Origin: Beta vulgaris subsp. vulgaris
Lineage: Eukaryota; Streptophyta; Magnoliopsida; Caryophyllales; Amaranthaceae
DNA: 64,000 nt
Direction of reading: 5' to 3'
NCBI RefSeq assembly: GCF_026745355.1
Contig: NC_079205.1
Span: 34,175,637 to 34,239,636 of the forward strand
Positions 33,848-47,319 of this stretch are shown here, in pieces (position 1 is the stretch's first letter; every line of letters begins with the position of its first letter). The notes under the pieces are model-generated. The model was not told the DNA's origin. It worked only from the letters and a program-made list of their open reading frames with translations, and searched no databases. A program made the translations under genes and the position numbers.

Positions 33848-35838
33848 CACTAGTACAAAAACATTGATTTGCGTCGGACCCTGGACCCCCATTTGCGTCG
33901 GACTTGGGTCCGACGGCACAGGTCACGATGCAGATGACTTGAAATTGAACTTCGTCGTATGCGAAAACGACGCTGATTAGTTAGCTATTTGCGTCGCACG
34001 TTGTATACGATGCGACGCAGATGGCTCTCCCCATTCCAACACCAAGCTTCAAAGGGTAATGTACGTCGCACATCGCCTAGGGTGCGACGGAGATGAGTGA
34101 TTTGCATCGCACCTTGGGCTACGCGTGCGACGCAAATTGCAATTTTTTTTAAAAAAATAATTTTTTTTTTGTTTTTTAATTAAAAAAACTAGGAATGAGG
34201 CTGTTGCAAACTTGGTGTTGGGCTGAAAATCAAGAAAAAGAATACATAAATTACAAAAAATCACAAAAATTACAGAAAAAGAGATAATTACATAAAAAAG
34301 AATACATAAATTACAGAAAATCAATTAAATAAAATTACAGAAAAATAGAGATGATTACAGAATTACTGAAAATCAAAATCATAAAAGAAAGAATTGCATA
34401 GCAACTACAGTCGAAATTTCAGATGGTGGTGCAAATCCAGATCTTCACCTCAAACACAACTACAGTCGAGAAGAACCAGATCTGAAAACGAGAAAAGATT
34501 AACAATCAAAATTCAACCTCGGTGCAAAGGAGAAAAGATTAAGAATCAAAATCAAAGTTCATGAATGAATTTCGAGGTAGATTGCCGGAATACCTTCATC
34601 GGACTAGGAAAATACCATCCTTTTATTGAAAATTTCGGATATGAAAACGAGAAAAAATGAACAAAAATAATCAGATATAAATGCCATAAAAACAAACAAA
34701 AATAATCAGATATAAAAAAATGAAATGATATTAAAACAGATAATAAAACTCAATTCCATAGAACTTAGATCTGAATTGAAATCCATGAATCACATGCAAA
34801 ACACGAAATGAAACGATTAAACGAAGAAAAATAAAGAAAAAGAAAGAATACCTGATCAATTTCCTTTGATATTATTTGCGTTGTCGGTGAGCAGCAAAGG
34901 GGGAGGAATCTGATTCGTTCATTTGCTGAAAGTCGGTGTCGTCGTTGGCACTTGAAAATATAACCTAAATTAAGTAACAAATTTAACTATACAGTTCTTC
35001 TTTCCTCCTCATACAATTAAACTCGAACGAGTTAGGGATTGAAGCTTCTTTCAGCATAAAAAGCGAAAAAAGGATCCATAAACTAGGGTTGGAACATGAA
35101 TTTAGCAAAGGAAATCAGAGAAAAACCCGTGAATTCGACGATTATTGATGTCGATAGAAAAACAGAGCTTCTGGTGAAGAATTAGGGCTTCAGCGTAGGA
35201 AGAATCGGACTTGGAACCTTCATTTTTGGGCGATTTTTGAGGTTTCGCCATTTTTGTTTGTCTTGAATTTCTCTATCTTCCGTGTGAGCTGAGCGCGGGA
35301 TCTCACAAGCTTCCGAAAAATGGAGCTTAGAAGTGAGGGAGGGTTGAGGGTGGGAGGGAGGGAGAATTTAGGTTGGAGGAGTAAAGAGGAGTGAAGAATT
35401 TGAGAGGTGAAGCGCCGCATAGAGTGAGAGAGAGTGAGAATTTGAGAGGTGTGAGAGGCGCATAGAGTGAGAGAGAGTGAGAGAATTTAGGTTAAAGGAT
35501 AGGTTAAGGGGCGCGGTGGGATGGAGTTGGTTGGGCTGCAAATCTACGTCGGATGGGCCATGAGGTCCAACGCAATTTGCTCTTTTGCAACGCACTAAAA
35601 TACGATGCGACGCATATAGTGAAATTCATTTGCGTCGTATGGGTCACGTGGTCCGACGCACATTGAGCTTTTGCAATGCACCTTTGTTCGATGCGATGCA
35701 GATAGCTCATCCTGGTGCTCATTTACACATGATGTGTGTCGCACTCTCCTTCATGTGCGACGCAAATAACACTTTTTGTCGTTTTGCTTTACATCCGACG
35801 CACTTCGGGCGACGCAAATCGTTTTTTTTCTACTAGTG
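33848..35838. mobile_element. Non-autonomous CACTA (En/Spm-type) element, 2.0 kb
   Basis: The element begins CACTAGTACAAAAAC and ends TTTTTCTACTAGTG. Both subterminal regions carry clustered GCGTCG(C/G)AC-type repeats in opposite orientation, the pattern of CACTA transposase-binding sites. No transposase gene is present. The 3-bp target duplication is not perfect (CAA against AAA). Confidence 0.88.
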
Positions 35839-36115
35839 AAACCCCCCCCACCACTGCCACCCCTCCCTTCTCCTCCCCCACCCCCGAAACTTCCTTGTTG
35901 CTTTTGATATTAGAGAGAAAGAAGGAATGGTTTCTAAGGTGGGGAGGAAAGATTCGGCTGTGTGGTGGTTTCAGGGGTGGGGGAGGAGAGGGAAAGGGTG
36001 GTTTTGGCTTGGGGTAGTTTTGAGGGCGAGGGAGGGGGTGGGGCTAGGGTGGGAACATGGGAGGGGGTAGGTCTGGGGTAGAAACAAGAGAAGGGGTGGG
36101 TGGGTTGGGGGGTAC
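35839..36115. repeat. C/G-rich low-complexity tract, right part
   Basis: Continuation of the tract at 33606, first C-rich (35839-35890), then its G-rich complement (35930-36110), so this part is inverted relative to the start. Confidence 0.7.
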
Positions 36116-36499
36116 AATAATTTAGGTTTTTTAAAAGTTTTAATTTGAATCAAGGGTCTTAAAATTTAATTAACCTCAAAAATAAATGGTAAAAGTCATT
36201 AATGTCACTTTTCTTTGTAGAACAATACCATAGGGTCACGTTGCATAATCCGAATTTCAAGAATTTACCATGTAGAATTTTCCAAAACCAAAGGGTCAAC
36301 ACTTAGAATTTCCCTTATATAAAAGGTCGTGCCAGTTGATCCAACACTACACTCTAAATCCTCTTTCCTCGAAAATCCTTGAGCACTCCATCTTCTCTAG
36401 AATTCTCCAAAGAAATTTAACTGAAAACGTCTCAATTTTCCAGGTAAACCCCGCTGTCTTTAGCTTCAATTTCACAAATTTCCTTTGTTTTTTTAATCA

Positions 36500-37570
36500 A
36501 TGGCTCCAAGTTAGCGTAGTATCAGGAACATCATTAAGAATCATAAGAAAGCCAAATCAAAAATAATAGAGGAGAAAAACGAATTTGATGATGAACAATC
36601 AACCATGTCCGAAGATGATTTGATGAAATTTTTAGACTTAGGAAACTTGCCCACCGACACGATTTTGAGAACATTGACACAGACAACCGTCCGGAGGATT
36701 GTCCTGACAATTGGGTTGTACTCTATGAATATCCATTCAAGATAGGTTTTAAGCTGCCCTTTCCCCCTATAGTCAGAGATCTTCTATAGATCTACAAAGT
36801 TACCTTAGGACAAATAATGCCCCAAGTCTGGAGGGTCCTTAGCGTAATTGTTAGAGTGACTACGTCATGGGATGATCCTTTTACTCTTAAGGACCTTATG
36901 AACTGCTATGAGGTTAGGATCAAGAGCAAAAACAGGTTAGCATTTCACGTCAGAGCGAAGAGGAACGCATTGGTTGAAGGGGTTCAAGCGACAGAAGCTG
37001 GAAGAACCGATATATCTTCGTCAAAAAATTATGTCTCACGAATTTAGGAAGTTTGTTTATTGGAGGCTGGAATATAGAAGGTTCATGAAATTTCTTTTTC
37101 GCAGATTTGAATGCAAAACTGCTCGACTGTGAGATATTTCTGAACAGAAGTGTAAAGAGTTATTAGAAGTGGCAGAAGAAGAACGATCATTTAAGAAGGT
37201 CATTATTGCTGATCAGGGTAGTTGTTCTTTGATGGCATCAAGTATTTACTCTTCTTCACAACATGTCAATCGTTGCTTTCGATTCCATCGTAATTTGACT
37301 TTAACACATCAACGTCTCCAAATGACAGATTCAACTCAATCAAGACACATAGGGTACATGGACCAACGATCAATAGTTGAAGCTTTGAGGAAGATGAAAA
37401 GAGATAAATAACGCTTAGCCGGTTTGTCTCCCACATCATCTGACAAAAAAATGAGTCTTGAAGTCGTCCACGTCGAGGATGATGACAGAGATGCTCCTCA
37501 TTAAAAAATCTGCAAGCCTGAGTTCACTGCTCCTCCTGACAAAGAGGGGCAATCATACACCGTGACGATC
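36500..37570 (+). pseudogene. Decayed 'putative gypsy type transposon' (gag-like) protein
   Basis: Fragments in shifting frames include an acidic N-terminal segment and NWVVLYEYPFKIGFKLPFPP, then QIMPQVWRVL. This YEYPF...PFPP..MPxxWR pattern is that of the plant transposon domain described as putative gypsy type transposon. A TAG in the first codons, several frameshifts and later stops show it is inactive. Confidence 0.6.
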
Positions 37571-38512
37571 GTCAATTAGCATAATAAGTTAAGTTTACCT
37601 TAATTATAATGTTGTTGATGACTATTTTTAATCTCACGTGCATCAAAATTTCTTGATGGCAAAGCACGAAATGTCCTCGTTGTTCAAGAGTCATCAATCG
37701 ATGAAAAGGAGGATGAAGAAGAGTGAATCAACCCCCTCACCTCCGAAATCCCCTCCCTTGCTCTAAGTACCACCCCCTCCCACGCTCCCGAAACTCTCTC
37801 ATTCGCCCTTGAAACTCGTCAACCCCTCCCTTTCCTTTTGAAATGATAAAGTCAATAAGTTTTCAAATATATATGACTGATTAACCTGACCCATTTTGTA
37901 AAACATACCCAAAAGTTGGGACCCACTAAAATCAAAAGATGAGATTGATATTGCTTGAACATTCATAGTTGGGATTGTTCTTTTTAATTTTATCTTTTTT
38001 ATTTTCATAGAGAGACTTGGCCACAACAAGAAATCTTGCAAAGCCAAGGGTTTAGTAGGGGTGAAATTTCAGTTTTCAGTTTGATTTAGGCCTAGTCCAA
38101 TCCAATCCAATCTGAACAAATTTTGGATTTTGATTTTTCCAATGCCTATATAATGTAGGCTTTTAATCTCCTCCACTTCTGACGTGGAATAGCAAAGATC
38201 TGAAGCATACAATATATATTTTAACTAAACCAAAGTAAAATGAAGTTCCCCCCAATAATTAAACCCTAAATCACTAAAATCTCACAAATACCTTCACAAG
38301 TACCAAAAAAAACTCTTCAAAGTAGTTGTGGATTTGCCTAATCCTTTTGAGTAAGAATCCTAATTCAATTTTGTATGAATTGCTAAATGTGTAGGTTAAC
38401 TTTAGGTTTATGTTTTGCAATTGTTCTTCATTTATACTTTCTCCTTTTAGAATAGTTGCACTGCTTCTATTTGGCACATTTCTTAAGGAGCTATCGTGGG
38501 GTCATGAGAAGG
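37571..38512. other. Intergenic DNA, no gene seen
   Basis: Contains another short C-rich CCGAAACTCTC phrase near 37790 and AT-rich sequence up to the solo LTR. Nothing further recognised. Confidence 0.35.
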
Positions 38513-38517
38513 GTAAG

Positions 38518-40956
38518 TGTAATCCCCTACAATTTTAAAGAATTTTCATAAATATATTAAAGTATTAATGTAGTTATATTTAAATCCAAATGAGTTTGGA
38601 AAATGATTTGACTTTTAAAAAGGGTTGACTATTTTAAAAGTCAACTAAAAATATTTTCATAGCTTAATAAAATTTGTAATGTTTTAATTAAGCATGTTTT
38701 AATAAGAGTTTTAATTATTAAAAGTATTTTTGAAAAGGAAGCTTAATGGAATCGAAAGCCCAAAAATGATAAAAAGGGAAAGGGTTATTTGATGACTAAA
38801 GTCCTAATGAGCCCATCTTATTAGTCATCAAATTATTTTTATTAAAATCTCTTTTCCTAAGCCCAAAAGGAAAAGCCTCTATTTAAATATCCTAAAAACC
38901 CAAATTTTACCCTACCACTTTATTTCTCTCCCTCTTCCACGTGACTCTTTTCTCTCTCTCACTCGGCGCTTTTCTTCCTCTCCTTTTCTTGTGCGCCATC
39001 TTTGATCTTCTCTCAAAAATTATTTCTTCTTTTTCAATTAACGTTTCTTGTTGAACAAGAAACGTCACAAATCTTTGATTGAGCCAAGAAACCCGCTGCC
39101 GCCGGTCCTCTGCTGCTGCTATTGCCCCGCCTTCCTCTTCCTCCATTTTTGGTTGTTTTTTTTCTTCCTCTTAAGATTCCATTAAAGTACTATTTTTATA
39201 TTATTTTATTATTAATTAGCATGTTTATGATTTAAATTACTGTTTTAATGCTAAAAATATTTCGGCCATTATGTTATTAGTATAATAAATTCAGATTTTA
39301 TATGTTAAGATTATTTCAGTTTTTATTATGAAATTTATAGTTTTTAGGGTTTTTAATCACTAGAAACTATATTTATAAAGTATAAATCATGAGATTTGGT
39401 TAGTATATAATTTTATATGTATTAAATATATTTTCAGAAGATTTATTAAATTTTAAAATGTTGTAATTTCAGAAGATAAGTATTTTAAGGGTTTTAAATG
39501 ATTTTTAATCACTAGAATAGTTGTACTATACTAGGGATTAAAAATAACGAAAGTTTGTACGAAAAACGATTTTAAAACACGTTTAAGGGGTTTTGATCGT
39601 TTTAAAGTTGCTGTAAATTTTTAGTTCGAGATATTTATTTCATTATTTATTTTCTAGGCGGAGATTTCGTAGTAGGAGACTTTTAGAGGTAAAAGTGGCC
39701 TACAGATTTGTTTATACAAGGTACGTACATTGTCTACTGCTATATGATTTAAACATGTTCTAAGATGTTTTATTTATTAGTATCATGTATAGGACTCTAT
39801 TTGTTCATATATATGATTACTGGAATTGTTTTACATGTTATTTGCTGTGTGCTACATGTAAACTAGAAGTATTTATGTTATAAATGTTTGTATGGAAGTT
39901 TGATGCAAGCAGATAAGTCAAGTTCATTTATTAATTCGTGAGTGAATTAATGAAGTTAGATTGAATCATGTTACATGGATTCTTGAGTATTATTATTATC
40001 TTATAAGAACCGTGGATCTTATTTGGTAAGTACAAGTTATACCTATATAAGGTAAAGTTTATGTTGGCTAGGTTCAACAGCAAGTTAGTAAAGTATAAAA
40101 AGAAGTTAAAGGAGTCTTGATTGATAAGTTGTGAACACTTGTTAATCCAAAGATAAAAAGGAATTCTGTTATGATTGTTTGAGTATTAGTTATGTGTTGC
40201 TTGTTTGTTGTGTCAACACAAGTAATAAAATATATTCAACGTAAAGTGAAACGAGAATAGGTTATAGACTTTAGACTGGTGCACGTCTAGAGTTGGACAC
40301 TAAGGGTTGGGTACAGTGGTAGCCCATGGCTTTTCTAGGATTGGATTGATCACCATTCCTCATTAGTTAAAGGTTCCTCGATATCGCAGGTCATTTTGGA
40401 ATATGTGGTAGCTCCCATATTTCCTATTTTCATTTAGAAGCAACTCGTCCAATAACTATTCCATTTAAAGAAATAAAAAGTTTAGAGTCTAGTTCAGTAA
40501 GAGTCGTCTGCAGATTATTATTGTTTATTCCTGCATGTTATTTTGTAGTATCATGTTTAGGATTATGTATGTCTGATATGTAGTACTCAGCTTTGCTGAT
40601 TACGTGCTTGTTGTGTTTGTGATCATGGCTTTGCCTATTGATCCTGTGGTGATCCTTCGGGGAGCAGAGTCAAGACAGCATTGACATTACAGGTTCGCAG
40701 ATGCATCTCATTGGGAATCTGGAATGGAGAGACTTTTATTATTAGTTTCATTTAAGTTATTTTCGTAGGAACTTATGTTTTCAGACAATAGTTTAAGTTG
40801 GTGTGTTTTAGGTTCAAACATAGTTATTGGTTTCATAAGTTTTAATAAAGTTGTTTTTTTAGTAAGTTGTTTTCCGGTGCAAAATTCTGAATAAGCCGAA
40901 ACATTATCACACGGGCGATAATGCCTGGGTAAAAAGAGAATTATCGGGGTGTTACA
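38518..40956 (+). mobile_element. Solo LTR, 2.4 kb
   Basis: It starts TGTAATCCCCTACAATT and ends TCGGGGTGTTACA. The flanking 5-bp repeats GTAAG (38513-38517 and 40957-40961) are perfect. A TATA-like TATTTAAATA sits at 38880-38889, before a C/T-rich leader. No primer site or internal domain adjoins, so recombination between two LTRs is the likely origin. Confidence 0.85.
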
Positions 40957-41304
40957 GTAAGTTAATGAGGAAGATTAAACAACAAAGGACCAAGTAGTAG
41001 TATTTAATGACAACTATTGTGGGGTCAATTGATGAGTTTTCTACTTTGCAAAATCTGATGCAAGAGAAATTGCAAAAAGTGCACATCCAACAATCCCTTC
41101 AAAATCTGAAGTTTTGTACATCCAAATAAAATTTTAAATTTCCCTCCAAACATTTAAGAGCATTACAATGACAAAAGAATTCTCACTATAAAGCCTACAA
41201 CAGCAACGTGAACACAATATCTACAAATTGAAAAAGAAAACTCTCCCAACAAACACTTCTCACTCACAACCCAATCTTCACATTTTTTTCCACATCACTT
41301 CTTT

Positions 41305-42734
41305 GATGGAGGTTGAGGTTGAGGTTGAGGTTGATGAGTATGACACGTGGCTTGAAGATTTGATGTCTAATTCCAATGAAGACATAACAGTAGATGAACT
41401 CAACCACATTGAAGAGCAGATGAACAACATTGAAGATTCTGATAATGACAGCAGATGGACAACAAATGGTATGTCATTGATTTTGATAATGAAGAAGAAA
41501 TAAATCATGCAAAAATTAATGAACAAATTAATATGAGGAATTAGGTAGGAGACAGAAGGCTCGCGTAGTGACTAGTTTGTTAGAAGTTGCTAAGAATTTG
41601 GTTGTACCAAGGGGAATTTCAAACAAATTGCAACATGTTTTGGCGTTAATAGAAGCACAATTTGTAGAATGTGGACAGAAGCTAAGAAATAAGCATTGAA
41701 ATTAATGTGCACAAAAAAAAAACAATTGTGGCAGAAAATCAAAGTTCACTGATGATGAAGCATTAAGATCAGTTCCTTTAGAGCCGAGAATAACGCTCGG
41801 GTCTTTTGCATCAACACTTATGTTCAATCCTGCAATGGTGTATAGGCTGATGAAAAGGGGAATTTTGAGGTCTCATACCAACTTAATCAAGCTTAAAGTC
41901 ACACAATTCACAATACAAAAGGTTGCATTTTGTACTCAGTATAATCTTACTAAGAACAGTGACAGAAATCCCTAAATTCTCTTGTTTGTATAACATGCTC
42001 CACATCGACGAAAAATGGTTTTACATGAGTAGAATCACTCAAAGATTTTATCTCATGCAGGTGAAGAAGACTCATATAGATTTGTGCAATATAAAAAACT
42101 ACATCACAAAGGGATGTTCATGGGTGCTATATCAAGACCAATAATTAGTAGTAATGCAGAGGTCATATGCGATGGAAAAATTGATATTTCCCCAATTATT
42201 AAAGGTGTGGCAACTCAAAGGTGGCCTAGGAATAGAGATAGAGGAACTTTAGAGAACAAAGCAATACAACACATCACAAAGGAAGTCATCAGGAACATAT
42301 GATCATCACAAAGTTACTACCAATAATCAGAGCTAAATGACCATCTTATATATGGATGTAAAACTATTTGGATTCAACAAGATAACACAAGAACCCACAT
42401 TCAACCAAATGATCCACAATTTTTAGAGGAATACAAAGGATGTGTTTGATATGCATCTAATTTGTCAACCCCCTTAATCATCTGATCTTAATTGTTTGAA
42501 TTTTGATTTTTTCAGGACTATACAATCTAACAACATCAAAAGTTCCCAAAAAGCGTGGACAAGTTACTGAAGAGTGTGAAACAAGCATATGAATGTTATG
42601 ATCCAAAAATCATAAATTACACTTTGTCATCACAGAAAATGTATGTGATGGTTGAGATTCTAAAAGTGAAGGGTGGAAACAACTACAAAAGTCCTCATAA
42701 GGGAAAGAAGAAGCTAGATAGATTGGGATTCTAC
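41305..42734 (+). pseudogene. Decayed plant mariner (MLE) transposase, interrupted by a solo LTR
   Basis: Recognisable pieces are an acidic N-terminus with a tandem EVEVEVEVD stretch, CGRKSKFTDDEALRSVP, the catalytic-domain motif LHIDEKWFYM (first D), KGMFMGAISRP, TIWIQQDNTRTH (second D), a frame-shifted DLNCLNFDFF (third D region) and MVEILKVKGGNNYK near the end. Several stops and frame changes separate them. The frame runs into the LTR inserted at 42740 and resumes after 46026. Confidence 0.75.
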
Positions 42735-45049
42735 CAACTTGTAATATCCCGAAATTTTTAAACTTTCTTTGATTAAATAACAATAATTAGTGGCTAAAAT
42801 TTTTCTTTAATAATAAGTTATGTTAGATGATTTCATTAGTTAAAGTAAGAAGACAAATAAATAACAAATTAATTACTAAATAAATTCATGACATAAAAAG
42901 GAAAAAAAAAAAGAGAAAAGGAAAGAAAAAAAAAAGAAAGAAAAAGAAAAAGAAAAAGAAGAAATTGAAAAACATAAAAACGTGAGTTTTCCTTCTCCAT
43001 AGCTCCATCTCAGTTTTCTCTTCACAAAAACCCACCCATGGATTTCTAAATAAAAAATGGGTTATTGAACACAAACAAACTTATTTGCAAATAAAATTCA
43101 TTAATCAAACCAAATCACTCAATCACCCATTCAAAAATCAAAATGAGTTTCTTGCACACAATCAAACTCATCTTCAAATATATATTCATACTCAACCCAA
43201 ATCACCCAACAACCCATTTTTGGTAATTCAATTCCATCAATTCATTTGGGCAGAAATTGAAACTCAACCATGGCTATAAATAGCCATGTTCATCTCCTCA
43301 AACCATTCACTCAAACCATTTGAGTTTTCGTCGGAAAACCGCCACCCAAACCACCCTCAAATTCATCTGTTTTTTCGCAATTCTCTCTTTCTCTCTCTTT
43401 TGTTTTCGCTCAACCACTGCAGCACCACCACCCACCGCCACCGTCGCAATAACCACTACCCCCTGATTCTGCGCGAAACAAGAACCACCCACCGCGGCGC
43501 CAACCCAGCCGTATTTCTTCTCTCTCTCGCTCAGCTCCTCTCTTCCTCGCCCAATTCGTTCTCTCTCTCCTCTGTTTTGTCTGCTGCTCGCACCGTCGAG
43601 CCACCACCGCATCCGCACCTCTCGTCGTGCTGTCACTTTTCTGCCTCGCCTCGCCTTCAGTCGCCGGAGCTTCGTTGTTCCTCCACTGCTCTCTGGTTCG
43701 ACGTGATGTCGTGATTGAAGCAGAGGTATGATGACCTCCTCATCTACTGCTTATATGCTTAATCTTCATTTGGTACTTAAAGCCCAAAATATACTATTAT
43801 AAATTCCTATTATTATTGGGCTTATGTTTTGGACTGATTTCATTAAATAAGTAAATGAAATAGATTAAAAGGATGGTTAAACTTCTAGTTGCTGAAAATA
43901 TTTGAATATTGATGGGCTCTTTAGCTATAAGAACTCAATATAACTTTTGGGATAAGAATGGTTTATTTATAACCCTAATATATATATATCAACCAGAGAA
44001 TAATGCAAAATATAGTTTATTAGATTTACGCAGGCACTCACATGTATTACACGAATAAAATAATTATATTACGAGGTCTATAATTATAAGTTATTAAGCT
44101 GGATTCTTGAATCATGGAATTAATGGCTATTGTTTCGATTAAATAACGAATATGTTTAAAGGGGTCTTATGACTAATAAATGATTAAATGACGATGTAGT
44201 ATGTTTTAATATTATATTTTATATAATTATAATATATCAATTAAAGAGTAATAGTAAATAAGTATAATTTACTTGTTAAATTTGTATATGTTAAGGTAGC
44301 AGTTAATTAAATTACAAGAACGTAAGAATTCTATTACGAGTTTTATAATTACAAGTCATTAAGTATAATCATGAACCATAAGATTAATGACCACTGTTTT
44401 AATTTATAAAACACGAATAATATGTCTAAAAGGACCCTATGACTAATATAATGAAGTTTTAAATTAAAGGTTAACAAAACTATAACGTTGTGAATTTATA
44501 AAATATGAAATGGTTATAGTAAGACGTTGTCTATAAATAATCAATTACGACTTAGACGCTAAGTTGTTAGGTGGAAAGGGCGCCTACGACCTTTTTATCA
44601 ACCACCCAAGACGTTAATATATAAAACTCCTAAATACCTCCTAAAGTGGATACATGATGGAAAGGGGACAGTAAACCCAGAATTCCGAATAAAATATTAA
44701 TAAGTCTTTTATTAATCCATGAATTGATTATTAGATTAAAAAGGAAGAGATATTACAAGCGTTCCCCTACGATCAAGGTTGTTAAGCAGGATTCCAGGTA
44801 ACGTCTACTGCTAACACCCGCACTCCCCTTCCAACTCTGTTTTATAGTGATTTTATATAATGTTTATGTTATGTTTTATATGGTGTGCGGGATATGAAAG
44901 GTTTTGTGAATGATTTGATGACGTTGTGCAATGACTTTATTATGATTTCTGAAAACTACTCAAAAGACACGAAACATGATAAATGAAAGTGAAAGATGGT
45001 GAATGGCAGTACTATGTTCTCTGGGCCGTAAACGTGTCCTTCTGTTACC

Positions 45050-45440
45050 TGGCGGCAACGCCACCTTCTGATGGGGGACAACGTCCTCGGTGGCACCCGC
45101 ATTATGGCATTATATGCCACCTTCTGATAGGGGATGAATATCCTCGGTGGCTTTGCCTTCTGTTACGATGTATGGCATTATATGCCACCTTCTGATGGGG
45201 GATGAATATCCTCGGTGGCTTTGCCTTCTGTTATGATGTATGGCATTATATGCCACCTTCGTTCTGATGGGGGATGAATATCCTCGGTGGCTTTGCCTTC
45301 TGTTACGATGTCTGGCATTATATGCCACCTTCTGATGGGGGATGAATATCCTCGGTGGCTTTGCCTTCTGTTATGATCTACGATGTTATATGTCACCTTC
45401 TGATGGGGGATGAATATCCTCGGTGGCTATGCCTTTCTGT
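45050..45440. repeat. 68-bp tandem repeat inside the solo LTR
   Basis: About six units beginning TGCCACCTTCTGATGGGGGA, with starts at about 45115, 45183, 45251, 45323 and 45391 and a degenerate unit before them. The period is 68 bp, with a 4-bp insertion in the third unit. Confidence 0.92.
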
Positions 45441-45782
45441 ACTCGCCAAAGTAACCAAAGAAAGTTTTCTGATAATGAAATGTGATAATGGAGATAATAT
45501 GAACGGAAATGACTTTTAAATTCCTGATTTGAAGTGTATGTTTACGAAATGATTTTTACTAATATTCTCTTCTCCCCGTTTGCAAATAAAATAAATTGAA
45601 ATGAATTTACGTTGTTAGAGTAGTATGTTACTGAGCCTCGGCTCATGACGTTTTGTTTTTCTGTTTTAGGTATGCATACGAAGATGGGATGACGTAGCAG
45701 TGAGGATTAAATTACTTTAATGCGACTATGACGGTTATGAAATCCAAGTTTATGATCACTAGATTACGTAGCATCAGCTATG

Positions 45783-45860
<78 letters not shown>
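45783..45860. repeat. (TA)n microsatellite within the LTR
   Basis: Two long TA runs split by AAATAA. Confidence 0.95.
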
Positions 45861-45863
<3 letters not shown>

Positions 45864-46031
45864 CTATAATTATTATAGAGGTTTAGTTATATGAAAGAAT
45901 GTTGCCTTGTACTTTCCTGTGTGGAGAGTACGGCAGTGACGAACCGACTAAGTTAGGAAGGTCTTCCGCTGCTAATCCTTGTAACTAATTAACCTAATAG
46001 TGATGCTTAGAAGTCGGGGCGTTACACAACT

Positions 46032-47319
46032 AGAGTCACAATTCTTCTAGAGTTGGTAGATGACGCAATCTCATACCTAAGTGAGGGCATAGTTATTATT
46101 TGAAGGGAGCTTTGTGAAGATGTAGGTGGTTCAAATACAACATCTACAAGTGCTGTCATAGCATAAATGGGCAGTCAGATTTCACAATGCACATGTAGAT
46201 CAATAAATTATCAAACTTGAGCAAGGTATGACTCCCTTATTTTGTTAATCATAAGCTTTTGTAACTAACTGGAGCAAAGGAAGGCTCCTTTATTTTGTAA
46301 CTCATAAACTTATGTCCATGGAGCAGGGAAAGACTTATTTTTATATATCACACACTTTAGTAACTAGAGCAAGAGAAGGCTCCTTCGGTATCAAACATTC
46401 GATTCAAGATCTAGCCATGAAAGTAGTTATGTAGACTCCCCTTTATGCAAATATTTTGGACCATAGAAAAATGTATAAATCAACCAAGGAAGCCATTGTA
46501 AATCACAATCTCTAATTTAGAAATATAGATTAGCTAGCATATGGTATGAGCAAATAAACATATGGTATGAGCAAAAAATGAGTTCACGACAATAAAGACA
46601 ACATTTACTAGCATATGGTATAAACAAAAAACAGAAAGAAAGCAACAGAGGGTAATTAAAATGAGATCAATTGACCACGGTTAATAATGTCTCAAACTAT
46701 AAGATCAATTAATCAATAAAATAATTGCATATCAGTTTAAATAGCCTAAGAGAACCACAATGTCATGCATAAATTAATCAACTTGTAAAAGCACACTCTT
46801 GGAGTCTAGAACATCTACATATGGTCACTCTTTGAAACAATATATTGCTTCTAAATGATCCTAATTTCTGATTTTCAATTTCTTTTTCATTAATCAATTT
46901 CTTTCACATGGAGCATGACGTCAGGGAAAGGGAAACCCTCAATATAAACCCATGTAACAATGGTCTTCCAATAAATTTATTTACCTAATGATGGGATCAT
47001 ATTATTTTAAACACCTAAAACTAGCTAGTAAATACAAATCATGGTTCTTACAAACAAACAATCAAAATAACGCATAATACTTTCATAGATTTCCATCATA
47101 ACACAAACCATACAATAACAAATAATTCCATAATTTTGTTAATCCATACAACAAAAAGTTCTTCCCAACCAAGAAAACTACAAACTAGTGTCTGGAAAAT
47201 TTTGCTCACAAACGTTATACAATAACACAAAATTCCCACAAAACGATAGCAAAAAAAACCAAAATAATCCCAAAATCATGAGAAACTTTATACTACTACT
47301 GAAAATAATATATAGATGC
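46032..47319. other. Intergenic DNA with degenerate short repeats
   Basis: The first 50 bases continue the mariner remnant. From 46210 to 46420 a loose repeat of about 70 bp with GGAGCAAAGGAAGGCTCC and TTTGTAACTCATAAAC occurs three times. The rest is AT-rich with no gene. Confidence 0.4.

Larger units (their letters stand above)
42740..46026 (+). mobile_element. Solo LTR, 3.3 kb, inserted in the mariner remnant
   Basis: It starts TGTAATATCCCGAAA and ends TCGGGGCGTTACA. Perfect 5-bp repeats CAACT flank it (42735-42739 and 46027-46031). A TATA element CTATAAATAG is at 43274-43283, followed by a C-rich leader rich in CACC and TCTC. Terminal similarity to the LTR at 38518 suggests related families. 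The open frames in it are not genes. Confidence 0.87.

Noticed and set aside
33678..33980. Proline-rich ORFs in the C-rich tract on both strands
   Set aside because: Composition of a low-complexity tract interrupted by a CACTA element; no domain.
43286..43714. 142-codon ORF in the second solo LTR
   Set aside because: It lies just after the LTR TATA box in the presumed transcribed leader, is compositionally biased and has no family resemblance.
45110..45396. Minus-strand ORFs with RRQSHRGYSSPIR repeats
   Set aside because: Direct product of the 68-bp tandem repeat in the LTR.
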